In this document: one piece after another, positions 33,494-42,459 of the stretch
Numbering within the stretch: the first letter of the stretch is position 1
Layout: each line of letters begins with the position of its first letter
NCBI RefSeq assembly: GCF_019303495.1
Contig: NZ_JAEVFI010000029.1
Location: 1-45,160 of the forward strand
Length of the DNA: 45,160 bases
Source of the DNA: Streptomyces sp. JJ66
Lineage (GTDB): Bacteria; Actinomycetota; Actinomycetes; Streptomycetales; Streptomycetaceae
Direction: 5' to 3'
Made by a program: the position numbers and the translations under genes
Notes under the pieces: generated by a model
The model's database searches: none
What the model saw: the letters and a program-made list of their open reading frames with translations, nothing else
What the model was told of the DNA's origin: nothing

Positions 33494-33759
33494 GCCCGCG
33501 ACTTTACTGCCCTGCCCCGGCTCGTCCCGTTTCGGGTCCGCGCCCACCGCCGACCAGGCCGCGCGCCGTGGCCTTGCCCACAGCGGCGCTCCCGCACCGC
33601 CCCTCCGCACCTGGCCCCATGCGCGGTCGCGTGGCGCGAAAGTCCAGGTCAGAGCCCGTCCACGCGGGCGCACCGCGACACCAGAGCACCGCGTCCAGTA
33701 TCCGGACGTTTGTCTCTGCTGGTGGGATGCGGGGAGTGCCGTCTGCTTCACTGTTCTCC

Positions 33760-33846
33760 ATGAGTGCGACGCGCAGCTTGTTCCACGTCACCGAGGCGAT
33801 CTCCCTGCCCGGTGGCTGCTGCATGCGTCGAATGTGTGACCGCTGA
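33760..33846 (+). CDS. Candidate Cys/Met leader peptide upstream of metNIQ
   Basis: A 28-codon ORF from ATG 33760 to TGA 33844-33846, with a Cys-Cys-Met-Arg-Arg-Met-Cys cluster (GGCCMRRMCDR) right before the stop. Cys and Met codons are rare in this GC-rich genome, so five in seven positions is striking. In-frame starts at ATG 33727 and GTG 33736 would lengthen it; none has a well-placed Shine-Dalgarno. Cys-rich leader ORFs controlling sulfur genes are known in actinobacteria. The ORF ends 220 bases before the methionine importer, so stalling at Cys/Met codons could set metNIQ expression. This is inference. Confidence 0.5.
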   Translation: MSATRSLFHVTEAISLPGGCCMRRMCDR

Positions 33847-33863
33847 GGGCCCCCGCCTGAGCC

Positions 33864-33976
33864 GCCTCGCGCCCCGAAGCGAGGCCCCGTAGCGGCGTCG
33901 CGGCCCAGCTGCTCCCCCTGTGGTGGGGACGCACGCTGCCGCCTGGCCCCGCTCACCGCACCGGCCGCCCCACCAC
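33864..33976 (+). promoter_or_regulatory. Possible attenuator between leader ORF and metN
   Basis: GCCTCGC (33864-33870) pairs with GCGAGGC (33879-33885), starting 18 bases after the leader stop. Further on, GTGGTGGGG (33920-33928) can pair with the C-run at 33914-33918 or, over 9 perfect bp, with CCCCACCAC (33968-33976). These mutually exclusive helices would suit attenuation. The rest of 33494-34066 shows no gene; CGTCC (33692-33696) with GGACG (33704-33708) is a small inverted repeat upstream of the ORF. Confidence 0.35.
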
Positions 33977-34066
33977 GGCGCGGCCCACCCCCGCACCGCA
34001 TCCGCAGCACACCCGTGCGTGCCGCCCCGCCCGGGCGCGCGCACTCGACAGTGACGGAACACCCCA

Positions 34067-35149
34067 GTGATCACCACCACGGACCTGACGAAGGTCTACC
34101 GCACCAAGGACCGCGAGGTCACCGCGCTGGACGGCGTCAACCTGCACGTCCGCGAGGGCGAGATCCACGGCGTCATCGGCCAGTCCGGCGCCGGGAAGTC
34201 CTCCCTCATCCGCTGCGTCAACCTGCTGGAGAAGCCCACCTCCGGCACGGTGACCGTCGCGGGCCAGGACCTCACCGCGCTCGCCCAGTCAAGCCCCCGG
34301 CCGTCCCGGGCACTGCGCGCCGCACGCAGCCGCATCGGCATGATCTTCCAGCACTTCAACCTGCTGTCCTCGCGCACCGTGCAGGCGAACGTCGAACTGC
34401 CGCTGGAGATCCTCGGCGTCACCCGGGCTGAGCGGCGGCGCAAGGCACGTGACCTGCTCGACGTCGTCGGCCTCGCCGACCGCGCCCGTGCTTACCCGGC
34501 GCAGCTGTCCGGCGGCCAGAAGCAGCGCGTCGGCATCGCCCGCGCGCTGGCCGGTGACCCCACGGTGCTGCTGTCGGACGAGGCCACCTCCGCGCTCGAC
34601 CCGGAAACCACCCGCTCGGTGCTCCAGCTGCTGCGTGACCTGAGCCAGCAGCTGGGCCTGACCGTGCTGCTCATCACCCACGAGATGGACGTCGTCAAGT
34701 CCGTCTGCGACTCCGCGTCGCTGATGCGGGGCGGACGCCTCGTGGAGTCCGGCACCCTGCCCGAGCTGCTGGCCACGCCCGGCTCCGAGCTGGCCGCGGC
34801 CCTCTTCCCGGTGGGCGGCGAGCAGCTTCCGGCCGCCACCCACGGCACCGTCGTGGACGTCACCTTCCAGGGCGAGGCCACCGGACAGCCGGTCATCTCC
34901 CAGCTCGCCCGCACCTACGACATCGACATATCGATCCTCGGCGCCGCCATGGATACCGTCGGCGGACGCCAGACCGGGCGCCTGCGCATCGAACTGCCCG
35001 AGGAGCCCGGAGACCGCGCCGCCGACCCACCTCACGGCGGCCCGATCGGCTTCCTGCGTGCCCAGGGGCTGACCGTGGACGTCGTCACCGCGCCCGGCGC
35101 CGGGCGGCCCGGTTTCGCGCGCGAGCAGGAGGAGGTGACGGCCCGATGA
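34067..35149 (+). CDS. metN: Methionine ABC transporter ATP-binding protein
   Basis: 360 residues. The ABC ATPase domain carries Walker A (GVIGQSGAGKSSLIRCV), the signature LSGGQKQRVGIARAL, Walker B (TVLLSDEATSALDP) and the H-loop LLITHEMDVV. A C-terminal NIL domain (about 265-345, with VVDVTFQGEATGQPVISQLA) binds methionine and feedback-inhibits transport in MetN homologues. GTG 34067 begins VITTTDLTKVY, the expected N-terminus. The stop overlaps metI (ATGA at 35146-35149). Confidence 0.95.
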   Translation: MITTTDLTKVYRTKDREVTALDGVNLHVREGEIHGVIGQSGAGKSSLIRCVNLLEKPTSGTVTVAGQDLTALAQSSPRPSRALRAARSRIGMIFQHFNLLSSRTVQANVELPLEILGVTRAERRRKARDLLDVVGLADRARAYPAQLSGGQKQRVGIARALAGDPTVLLSDEATSALDPETTRSVLQLLRDLSQQLGLTVLLITHEMDVVKSVCDSASLMRGGRLVESGTLPELLATPGSELAAALFPVGGEQLPAATHGTVVDVTFQGEATGQPVISQLARTYDIDISILGAAMDTVGGRQTGRLRIELPEEPGDRAADPPHGGPIGFLRAQGLTVDVVTAPGAGRPGFAREQEEVTAR

Positions 35150-35814
35150 CCTGGTCCCAGATGCAGCCACTGCTGCTCCAGGCGGGTGTGGACACCCTGT
35201 ACATGGTCGGCTGGTCCACGCTCGTCGCCGCGCTCGGCGGGCTGCCGCTGGGCGTCCTGCTCGTCCTCACCGACCGGGGCGGCATGCTGCGCAACCTGCC
35301 GGTGAGCCGCGTCCTCGGCGCGATCGTCAACGTCGGCCGCTCGCTGCCGTTCGTCATCCTGCTCGTCGCGCTGATCCCGTTCACCAGCCTCGTCGTGGGC
35401 ACCTTCATCGGGCCGACGGCGGCGATCGTGCCGCTGGCGGTGGGCGCCATCCCGTTCTTCGCCCGCCTGGTGGAGACCGCGGTCCGCGAGGTGGACCGCG
35501 GACTGGTGGAAGCCGCGCAGGCCATGGGCGGCGGCACCGGCACCGTGGTGTTCAAGGTACTGCTGCCGCAGGCGCTGCCCTCTCTCGTCGCCGGGCTCAC
35601 CACCACTGTCATCGTGCTCATCGGCTACTCCGCGATGGCCGGTGTCGTCGGCGCGGGCGGCCTGGGCGACCTGGCCCACACCTACGGCTACCAGCGCTTC
35701 GAGACCTCGCTGATGCTCGTCACCGTCGCGGTGCTCATCGCCCTGGTCACCCTCGTGCAACTGCTCGGCGACACCGCCGTGCGGCTGCTGGCCCGCCGCG
35801 AACGCGGCGCCTGA
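35146..35814 (+). CDS. metI: Methionine ABC transporter permease
   Basis: 222 residues with five or six membrane segments. The cytoplasmic EAA loop that contacts MetN reads VEAAQAMGGGTGTVVFKVLL, and the family segment GYSAMAGVVGAGGLGDLA is present. Translation is coupled to metN by a four-base overlap; metQ follows after 91 bases. Confidence 0.95.
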   Translation: MTWSQMQPLLLQAGVDTLYMVGWSTLVAALGGLPLGVLLVLTDRGGMLRNLPVSRVLGAIVNVGRSLPFVILLVALIPFTSLVVGTFIGPTAAIVPLAVGAIPFFARLVETAVREVDRGLVEAAQAMGGGTGTVVFKVLLPQALPSLVAGLTTTVIVLIGYSAMAGVVGAGGLGDLAHTYGYQRFETSLMLVTVAVLIALVTLVQLLGDTAVRLLARRERGA

Positions 35815-35905
35815 GCGGCAGACGGCCTCCCCGGCCGCCCGCCGCACCACCCGAAAGGCCCGAACTCTTCGTCGGGCAGAACCACACCGAAAGGCAGCAC
35901 TCATC

Positions 35906-36769
35906 GTGCGCACCCCCAGCAAGAACACCAAGGCCAGGCTCACCGCCACCGCCGCCACCGCCGCACTCGCCGTGGGCCTCACCGCCTGCGGCACCGCCTC
36001 CGACCCGCAATCCGCCGGCTCCGGTACCCAGGACGGCCCGCTGACCGTCGCCGCCTCCGCGACGCCGCACGCCGAAATCCTCGAATACGTCCGCGACCAC
36101 CTCGCGGAGGAAGAGGGCCTGGAGCTGAACGTCAAGGTCTTCAACGACTACGTGCTGCCCAATACCGCCACCGAGAGCGGCGACGTGGACGCCAACTACT
36201 TCCAGCACCAGCCCTACCTGGACGACTTCAACGCCAAGAACGGCACCCACATCGTGCCCGTCACCACCGTCCACCTCGAACCGCTCGGCCTGTACGCCAA
36301 GGACGCGCGCAGCCTGGACGACCTCACCCCCGGCCAGACCATCGCGCTGCCCAACGACACCACCAACGGCGGCCGCGCCCTGCGACTGCTCGACGCGAAC
36401 GGCGTCATCGAGCTGAAGGACGGCGCCGGACAGGACGCCACCCTGGCCGACATCGCGGACCCGAGGGGCCTGAAGTTCCAGGAGCTGGAGGCCGCCACCC
36501 TGCCGCGCGCCCTCGGCGAGGTGGACGCCGCCGTGATCAACGGCAACTACGCCATTGAGGCCGACCTCAAGCCCGCCGAAGACGCCCTCGCCCTGGAAGA
36601 GGCCGACGGCAACCCCTACGCCAACTTCCTGGCCGTCAAGGAGGGCGACGAGGACGACCCGCGTGTCGCCACCCTCGCCCGGCTGCTGAACTCCGAGCAG
36701 GTCAGGTCGTTCATCAAGGACGAGTACGACGGCTCCGTCCTCCCGGCGTCCGGCGGCACCACCGTCTGA
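35906..36769 (+). CDS. metQ: Methionine-binding lipoprotein (NlpA/MetQ family)
   Basis: 287 residues from GTG 35906 behind GAAAGGCAG. The signal peptide ends in the lipobox LTAC, so the mature protein starts with lipid-modified Cys31 or nearby and is tethered outside the membrane. The binding domain has VAASATPHAEILEYVRDHLA, NYFQHQPYLDDFN, QTIALPNDTTNGGRALRLL and AVINGNYAIEADL, all typical of MetQ. It completes the metNIQ importer; a hairpin follows. Confidence 0.95.
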   Translation: MRTPSKNTKARLTATAATAALAVGLTACGTASDPQSAGSGTQDGPLTVAASATPHAEILEYVRDHLAEEEGLELNVKVFNDYVLPNTATESGDVDANYFQHQPYLDDFNAKNGTHIVPVTTVHLEPLGLYAKDARSLDDLTPGQTIALPNDTTNGGRALRLLDANGVIELKDGAGQDATLADIADPRGLKFQELEAATLPRALGEVDAAVINGNYAIEADLKPAEDALALEEADGNPYANFLAVKEGDEDDPRVATLARLLNSEQVRSFIKDEYDGSVLPASGGTTV

Positions 36770-36783
36770 CCCCGGCCACGCAC

Positions 36784-36824
36784 CACGCGGCGCCGGCCGC
36801 CCGGCTAGGGCCCGGCGCCGCGTG
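36784..36824 (+). terminator. 17-bp bulged hairpin terminator after metQ
   Basis: Thirteen bp (36784-36796 with 36812-36824) continue, after a two-base bulge, into four more bp (36799-36802 with 36808-36811) around a five-base loop. It starts 15 bases after the metQ stop. Confidence 0.85.
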
Positions 36825-36879
36825 CGTGAGCGGCCATGCTGCATGCTGGGCACGTGAACCCATCGTCACGGAGCGGCGC

Positions 36880-37554
36880 ATGACACCCTGTTTCCCGGAC
36901 ATCTCCCTCAGCACGGAACGTTTGGTGCTGCGCCCGTTCGGGGAAACCGACATCCCCGCACTGGCCGACATGATGAACGACGAGATGGTCACCACCTGGA
37001 GCAGCGTGCCCCACCCCTACACCGGGTCGGACGCCGAGCAGTGGGTGCGCGGGTCGGCCCCCGAGGAGCGCACCAGCGGACGCGGCATCGTCTTCGCCGT
37101 CCACGAACTGCTCACCCAGCGCCTGGTGGGCGTCATGCACCTCCAGCACACCGACTGGCGGGTGCGCGCCACCGAGGCCGGATACGTCGTCGCCCCCTGG
37201 GCCCGTGGTGAGGGATACGCCGCCGAGGCCCTGCACGCCGTCGCCCGCTGGCTGTTCACCGACCAGGGCTTCGAGCGCCTGGAACTGCGCACCGCGGCAG
37301 GCAACACCGCCTCCCAGCAGGTGGCGCAGAAGGTCGGCTGCATCAGCGAGGGCGTGCTGCGGGGCGCCGGGCTCATGCGCACCCGCAGCGACGACTGGAC
37401 CACCGGGCAGGGCCCGGCGGAAGCGGAGTGGAGCGAGATCCGCACCGACCTCATCGTGTGGGGCCTGCTGCCGGAAGACCTCGACGACGCCGGTGAGGAA
37501 CCGCTCACCATCGTCGAGCGCACCCCCGCCGACAGCCGCCGTCCGCTCCGGTAA
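36880..37554 (+). CDS. GNAT family N-acetyltransferase (RimJ/RimL-like)
   Basis: 224 residues. The N-terminus LSTERLVLRPFGETDIPALA is typical of RimJ/RimL-type acetyltransferases. The acetyl-CoA loop is APWARGEGYAAEALHAVARW, and RLELRTAAGNTASQQVAQKV with GCISEGVLRGAG completes the fold. GGAG (36869-36872) lies seven bases before ATG 36880; upstream in-frame starts are less well placed. The acceptor is unknown. Its stop TAA overlaps TAATCT (37552-37557), a possible -10 box for cobL. Confidence 0.9.
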   Translation: MTPCFPDISLSTERLVLRPFGETDIPALADMMNDEMVTTWSSVPHPYTGSDAEQWVRGSAPEERTSGRGIVFAVHELLTQRLVGVMHLQHTDWRVRATEAGYVVAPWARGEGYAAEALHAVARWLFTDQGFERLELRTAAGNTASQQVAQKVGCISEGVLRGAGLMRTRSDDWTTGQGPAEAEWSEIRTDLIVWGLLPEDLDDAGEEPLTIVERTPADSRRPLR

Positions 37555-37604
37555 TCTCACTGGGGCCCCGCACTCCCTCCCCCCACCCCAGGAGAGTCCC
37601 GCCG

Positions 37605-38834
37605 ATGGCCGACCGTGTCACCGTGATCGGCTGGGACGGTTCACCGCTGGAAGGCGCGGCCCGCGCCGCCCTCAGCGCCGCCACCCTGGTCGCCGGGGCG
37701 GGACACCACCTCGCGCTGCCCGAGGTGCCGCACTCCGCCGAACGCGTCCGCCTGGGCAGCATCACCCTGGCCGCGCGCCGTATCGCCCAACACCGCGGCA
37801 CCGCCGTCGTCCTCGCCAACGGCGACCCCGGCTTCTTCGGTGTCGTCCGCGCCCTGCGCGCCCCCGAGCACGGGCTGGAGGTCGAGGTCGTCCCGGCCAT
37901 CTCCGCCGTCGCCGCCGCTTTCGCCCGCGCGGGCATGCCCTGGGACGACGCCCAGGTCGTCGTCGCGGGCAGCCGCACGCTGCGCCGCGCCGTCAACGTC
38001 TGCCGCGCCCACCCCAAGGTCGCCGTCCTCACCTCGCCCGGCGCGGGCCCCGCCGAACTCGCCCTCCTCCTCGGCGAGGTGCACCGCACATTCGTCATCT
38101 GTGAGGACATGGGCACCCCGCACGAGCGGACCACGGTGCTGACCTCCGACAAGGCCGCTGACCACGTGTGGCGCGACCCGTGCGTCGTCATCGCCGTCGG
38201 CGGCCACGGCACGGGCATGGGCACCGGCACCGTCCAGGGCACCGGCTGGCTCGCCGGCCGGCCACCGGGCTACCCCGAGGGGCCGCGCGGCTGGGCGCTG
38301 CCGCCCCTGCCCTACGGCGAGGAACACGCCACCGCCACCACCGGGGAGTCCGCCCAGCTGCGCGCCGCCCAGCTGGCCCGCCTCGGCCCGCGCCCCGGCG
38401 ACCTGGTGTGGGACATCGGCACCGGCAGCGGCAGCCTCGCCGTCGAGGCCGCCCGTTTCGGCGCCGCCGTCATCGCCATCGACCGCAACGCCGAAGCCTG
38501 CGCCCGGGCCACGGCCGCCGCCCGCCAGGCCGGAGCCCAACTCCACGTCGTGCACGGCGGAGCACCGCAGGTGCTCGAAGATCTGCCCGAACCCGACGTC
38601 GTCCGCGTGGGCGGCGGCGGACTGCGCACGGTCACCGCCTGCGCCGACCGGCGCCCCGAACGCCTCGTCACCCACGCCGCGACGCGCGACGAGGCCGAAG
38701 CCGTCGGACGCGTGCTCGGCGGTGCCGGTTACGCGGTGGAGTGTGCGCTGCTGCAGACCCTCGAACTCGACACCGTCCACTGGTCGGAACGCGACCGGAC
38801 GGTCGTCTTCCTGTTGTCCGGCCACCGAATGTGA
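37605..38834 (+). CDS. cobL: Precorrin-6Y C5,15-methyltransferase (decarboxylating), CbiE-CbiT fusion
   Basis: 409 residues. The N-terminal CbiE domain (about 4-205) methylates C5; VLANGDPGFFGVVRAL and VVPAISAVAAAFARAGMPWD are visible. The C-terminal CbiT domain (about 235-405) methylates C15 and decarboxylates; it has the SAM-binding VWDIGTGSGSLAVEAARFG and VIAIDRNAEACARA. Together they form CobL of corrin-ring synthesis. GGAGAG at about 37592 precedes ATG 37605. First of three cob genes here. Confidence 0.95.
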   Translation: MADRVTVIGWDGSPLEGAARAALSAATLVAGAGHHLALPEVPHSAERVRLGSITLAARRIAQHRGTAVVLANGDPGFFGVVRALRAPEHGLEVEVVPAISAVAAAFARAGMPWDDAQVVVAGSRTLRRAVNVCRAHPKVAVLTSPGAGPAELALLLGEVHRTFVICEDMGTPHERTTVLTSDKAADHVWRDPCVVIAVGGHGTGMGTGTVQGTGWLAGRPPGYPEGPRGWALPPLPYGEEHATATTGESAQLRAAQLARLGPRPGDLVWDIGTGSGSLAVEAARFGAAVIAIDRNAEACARATAAARQAGAQLHVVHGGAPQVLEDLPEPDVVRVGGGGLRTVTACADRRPERLVTHAATRDEAEAVGRVLGGAGYAVECALLQTLELDTVHWSERDRTVVFLLSGHRM

Positions 38835-38850
38835 TCTGCACCGGAACAAG

Positions 38851-38945
38851 CCCGGCCAACCGGGTGCGGTGGTACACACCGGTCCCTTCGGCGGTTCCGA
38901 GCCCGGTAGGCTGAACGACTGTTGTGCCGTCACCCAGGGGTGACG
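38851..38945 (+). promoter_or_regulatory. Spacer between cobL and cobT: two hairpins and a -10-like box
   Basis: CCCGG/CCGGG (38851-38855 with 38860-38864) is a small hairpin 17 bases after cobL. TAGGCT (38907-38912) fits TANNNT, and CGTCACC/GGTGACG (38928-38934 with 38939-38945) forms a 7-bp stem with a four-base loop just behind it. cobT may have its own promoter here. The 247-base spacer has no recognisable cobalamin riboswitch. Confidence 0.35.
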
Positions 38946-39081
38946 CGTTGTTCGGCTTGTCCGTGCTGTGTACGGCTGACGGCGGCGGGGAGACGTGCCG
39001 CGCACGGCGCATGCTCGTTCTCCCTGGCGGGGGAGTCCCACCCGGGGCTCGAAGAAGACTTAAGGATGGCGAGGGGTACGC

Positions 39082-42000
39082 ATGACTGACACCGGCCAGG
39101 TCCCGGGCGAGGGACAGCCGGAGAACGCAGGCGCGCAGCCGGAAGCGCCGGGCACCCCGGTCTCCGGCACGTACACCTTCGCGGACCCGGCCACTGAGGT
39201 CCCGGCGGGCGGCGAGGAGGACGACATGCTGCTCATGCCTGGCGCCCAGGGCGCGTGGAGCGAGCCCGCTCCGGCCGCCCCGCCGCGTCACCCCGGTACG
39301 GCGCAGCCCGGCGCCGCACCACGCCGTCCGCTGCACCTCGGCCCGCCGGTGCCCGCCCAGTCCGGTGCCGTGCGCTCCCTTGCCGACCGCGGCCCCAGCA
39401 CGCCCCCCACCGCACCCGTGGGCGTCGCCTCGCAGGCTCCGGCCGAGGCCGCGCCCGCCGGGCACCACGCCGCAGGCCAGCAGGCCGGGGTGGAGTACCA
39501 GGACACCGCTGCCCGGGCCAGTGCCCCGGGCGACCCATACGCCGTCGAGCAGACGCCCCCGGTTGCGCAGCCGGATGCCTGGCACTCCGCGCCGCAGCCG
39601 GTCGCAGAAACGGTCGGCCACCTCGCCGCCGAACAGCCGCAGCCCGGACCGGCCGAGCCACAGCCGTACGCCGACTCCGCCGACCCCGGCGTGGCGGAGG
39701 CGCCGCAGCCCCTCTCACCGGAGCAGACGGCGGTGGAGGTGCCACAGGCCGACCCGGCATCGCCCGCCGGGGACGACGCGGCCCCTCCCGCCCAGCAGCC
39801 CGTGGCCGCCGACCAGCCTCAGCAGCCGGAGGCCGGACCGCAGCAGCCGGAGGCGGACACCCCGCCCCCGTCCGACCCGCCACAGTCGCTCCCGGAAGCG
39901 TTGCCGCAGCCCGTCACGCCGGACGACAGCGCCGCACCGCCGCAGGGGCCGACGCCCGAGTCGGCGGAGCACCAGCCCGTGGCCGCGCAGCCCCAGGAGC
40001 CCGAGGCCACCGCCGAACCCCTCACCCCGGAGCCCGCCACGTCCGAGCCCGTCCCGTCCGAGCCCGCCACGTCCGAGCCTGCGGCAACCGAGCCGGAAGC
40101 AAGCGTTCCCCATGCAACCGGCCCGGCTGAGTCTGGCGCTCTCCCTGAGCCTGCCCCGGTGCAGCCGGAGCCCCAGCGGGAGCCTGCGGCGGTGCAGCCG
40201 GAATCCGAGCCGCAGCCGGAGGCCCTGCCGAACCAGCCGGAGCCCGACCCCCAGCCAGAGCACCGGCCCGAGCCCGCGTCGGTACAACCGGAACACCAGC
40301 CGCAGCCCGAGCCCCAGCCGGAGCCCACGGCCCACCAGCCGGAGCCCGTAGCGGCCGAGCCGGAGTCCAAGCCCGCAGCCGCCCACACCCAGCCTGTGCC
40401 GAAGCCCGAGGCCCAGGAACCGCACGTCCAGCCGCAGCCCGAGCTGGCCGCCGACCCGGTGCCGCACCCGCACCCGGCGCCGCGGTCGCACCCGGCCGCC
40501 GACGCTGCCCCGCAGCCCGATCCGGCCGAGCCGTCCGCACCTGTCCCAGCCGCCCAGCCCGCTCCCGCCCCGGACGCCGAGCCTGCCCCGGACGCCGAGC
40601 CTGCCCCGGACGCCGCTCCCGCCCCGGACGCTGAGCCCGCCGCGAACGCCGCTCCCGCCCCGGACGCTGATCCCACGACCGACACCCGCCCCGCCCCGCC
40701 CGAGCCCGCCCCGGTTCCGCTCGGCCCACCCGCGCCCGGTTACCCCGAGGCTGAGCGTGCGGCCCTGCACCGGGTGATGCGCGAGCGCCGGGACATCCGC
40801 AACGGCTTCCGTCCCGACCCGATCCCGCACGAGGTGCTGCTGCGCGTGCTGGAGGCCGCGCACACCGCCCCCAGCGTCGGCCACTCCCAGCCCTGGGACT
40901 TCGTCATCATCCGCTCGCCCGAGACGCGGCAGAAGATGCACGAACTGGCCGTGCGCCAGCGCGAGGTGTACGCCAGGTCGCTCCCGCGCGCCCGCGCCAA
41001 GCAGTTCAAGGAGCTGAAGGTCGAGGCCATCCTCGACACCCCGGTCAACATCGTCGTCACCGCCGATCCGACGCGCGGCGGGCGCCACACCCTGGGGCGG
41101 CACAGCCAGCCGCAGATGGCGCCGTACTCCTCCGCGCTGGCGGTGGAGAACCTGTGGCTGGCCGCCCGCGCCGAGGGCCTGGGCGTCGGCTGGGTCAGCT
41201 TCTTCGACGAGCGCGAGATGGTCGCCGAACTCGACCTGCCCGAGCACGTGGAAGTCGTCGCCTACCTGTGCGTCGGCTACGTGGACGCCTTTCCGGAGGA
41301 GCCGGAGCTGGCCCGCTCCGGCTGGTCCAAGCGGCGTCCGCTGGCGTGGGTGGTGCACGAGGAGTCCTACGGACGCCGCGCTCTGCCCGGCGCCGAGCCC
41401 AGCGACCTGCTCGCCGAGGCGCTGGTGAACATCCGCCCGCTGGACGCCAAGGCGCTCGGTGAGGCGTGGGAGCGGCAGAAGCGCATGACCAAGCCCTCCG
41501 GCGCGCTGGGCATGCTGGAGATCATCTCCGCCCAGCTCAGCGGCCTGGCCCGGCAGTGCCCGCCGCCCGTCCCGGAACCGGCGGCCGTGGCCGTCTTCGC
41601 CGGGGACCACGGGGTGCACGCCCAGGGCGTCACCGCCTGGCCCCAGGAGGTGACGGGCCAGATGGTCGCGAACTTCCTGGCCGGTGGCGCGGTGTGCAAC
41701 GCGTTCGCGAACCAGGTGGGCGCCGAGGTGTGCGTGGTGGACGTCGGCGTGGCCGCCGAACTGCCCAGCACGCCCGGTCTGCTGCCGCGCAAGGTGCGCC
41801 CCGGCACCGCCGACTTCACCACCGGCCCCGCCATGGAGCGCGCTGAGGCGCTGCGCGCGATCGAGGTCGGCATCGAGACCGCCCGCGACCTGGTGACGGC
41901 GGGCAACCGCGCGCTGCTGACCGGTGAGATGGGCATCGCCAACACCACCGCGTCGGCCGCGCTGATCGCCGTCTTCACCGGCGCCGACCCGGCCGAGGTC

Positions 42001-42459
42001 ACCGGGCGCGGCACCGGCATCAACGACGAGACGCACGCCCGCAAGGTGGACGTCGTGCGGCGCGCGCTGGAGCTGCACCAGCCCGACCCGGCCGACCCGA
42101 TCGGTGTTCTCGCCGCCCTCGGCGGTCTGGAGCACGCGGCGATGGTCGGCCTGATCCTCGGCGGCGCCTCGCTGCGCACGCCGGTGATCCTGGACGGCGT
42201 CAGCGCCGGAGCGGCCGCCCTGGTGGCGCGCGCCATCACGCCGGAGGCGCTGGCGGCCTGTATCGCCGGGCACCGCAGCGCCGAGCCCGGCCACGTCGCC
42301 GCGCTCACCAAGCTGGGCCTGCGCCCGCTGGTCGATCTCGATCTGCGGCTCGGCGAGGGCACCGGTGCCCTGCTGGCGCTGCCGATCGTGCAGAGCGCGG
42401 CCAAGGCGATGCACGAGGTCGCCACGTTCGACGCGGCGGGGGTCACCGAGAAGGCGTGA
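39082..42459 (+). CDS. cobT: BluB-CobT fusion with very long disordered N-terminus
   Basis: 1125 residues. Residues 1 to about 550 are low-complexity Pro/Glu/Ala/Gln with no fold expected. Residues about 553-770 form a nitroreductase-fold BluB domain that converts FMNH2 to 5,6-dimethylbenzimidazole: RERRDIRNGFRPDPIPHEVL, AAHTAPSVGHSQPWDFVIIR and LGVGWVSFFDEREM. Residues about 775-1120 are CobT, which transfers phosphoribose from nicotinate mononucleotide to DMB: KPSGALGMLEIISAQL, FAGDHGVHAQGVTAWPQEVT, LLTGEMGIANTTASAALIAV and VILDGVSAGAAALVARA. The fusion joins production and use of the lower ligand of B12. ATG 39082 starts the only frame that covers all three parts. Confidence 0.93.
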   Translation: MTDTGQVPGEGQPENAGAQPEAPGTPVSGTYTFADPATEVPAGGEEDDMLLMPGAQGAWSEPAPAAPPRHPGTAQPGAAPRRPLHLGPPVPAQSGAVRSLADRGPSTPPTAPVGVASQAPAEAAPAGHHAAGQQAGVEYQDTAARASAPGDPYAVEQTPPVAQPDAWHSAPQPVAETVGHLAAEQPQPGPAEPQPYADSADPGVAEAPQPLSPEQTAVEVPQADPASPAGDDAAPPAQQPVAADQPQQPEAGPQQPEADTPPPSDPPQSLPEALPQPVTPDDSAAPPQGPTPESAEHQPVAAQPQEPEATAEPLTPEPATSEPVPSEPATSEPAATEPEASVPHATGPAESGALPEPAPVQPEPQREPAAVQPESEPQPEALPNQPEPDPQPEHRPEPASVQPEHQPQPEPQPEPTAHQPEPVAAEPESKPAAAHTQPVPKPEAQEPHVQPQPELAADPVPHPHPAPRSHPAADAAPQPDPAEPSAPVPAAQPAPAPDAEPAPDAEPAPDAAPAPDAEPAANAAPAPDADPTTDTRPAPPEPAPVPLGPPAPGYPEAERAALHRVMRERRDIRNGFRPDPIPHEVLLRVLEAAHTAPSVGHSQPWDFVIIRSPETRQKMHELAVRQREVYARSLPRARAKQFKELKVEAILDTPVNIVVTADPTRGGRHTLGRHSQPQMAPYSSALAVENLWLAARAEGLGVGWVSFFDEREMVAELDLPEHVEVVAYLCVGYVDAFPEEPELARSGWSKRRPLAWVVHEESYGRRALPGAEPSDLLAEALVNIRPLDAKALGEAWERQKRMTKPSGALGMLEIISAQLSGLARQCPPPVPEPAAVAVFAGDHGVHAQGVTAWPQEVTGQMVANFLAGGAVCNAFANQVGAEVCVVDVGVAAELPSTPGLLPRKVRPGTADFTTGPAMERAEALRAIEVGIETARDLVTAGNRALLTGEMGIANTTASAALIAVFTGADPAEVTGRGTGINDETHARKVDVVRRALELHQPDPADPIGVLAALGGLEHAAMVGLILGGASLRTPVILDGVSAGAAALVARAITPEALAACIAGHRSAEPGHVAALTKLGLRPLVDLDLRLGEGTGALLALPIVQSAAKAMHEVATFDAAGVTEKA
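40567..40674 (+). repeat. Six 18-bp tandem units inside cobT
   Basis: Six consecutive 18-base units starting GCCCCGGACGC code for repeats of Ala-Pro-Asp-Ala-(Glu/Ala/Asp)-Pro at about residues 496-531. Units 1 and 2 are identical; unit 5 is the most diverged. Confidence 0.9.

Noticed and set aside
33494..34066. SAM riboswitch upstream of metN
   Set aside because: The conserved core segments of SAM-I or SAM-IV riboswitches are not visible. A leader ORF with Cys/Met codons explains the gap better, though a model scan was not run.
38835..39081. Cobalamin riboswitch before cobT (also looked for before cobL)
   Set aside because: No B12-box-like conserved core could be recognised; only short hairpins and a -10-like box are present.
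40560..40680. CRISPR-like array in cobT
   Set aside because: The repeats are contiguous 18-bp coding units without spacers and stay in frame, so they are a coding minisatellite.
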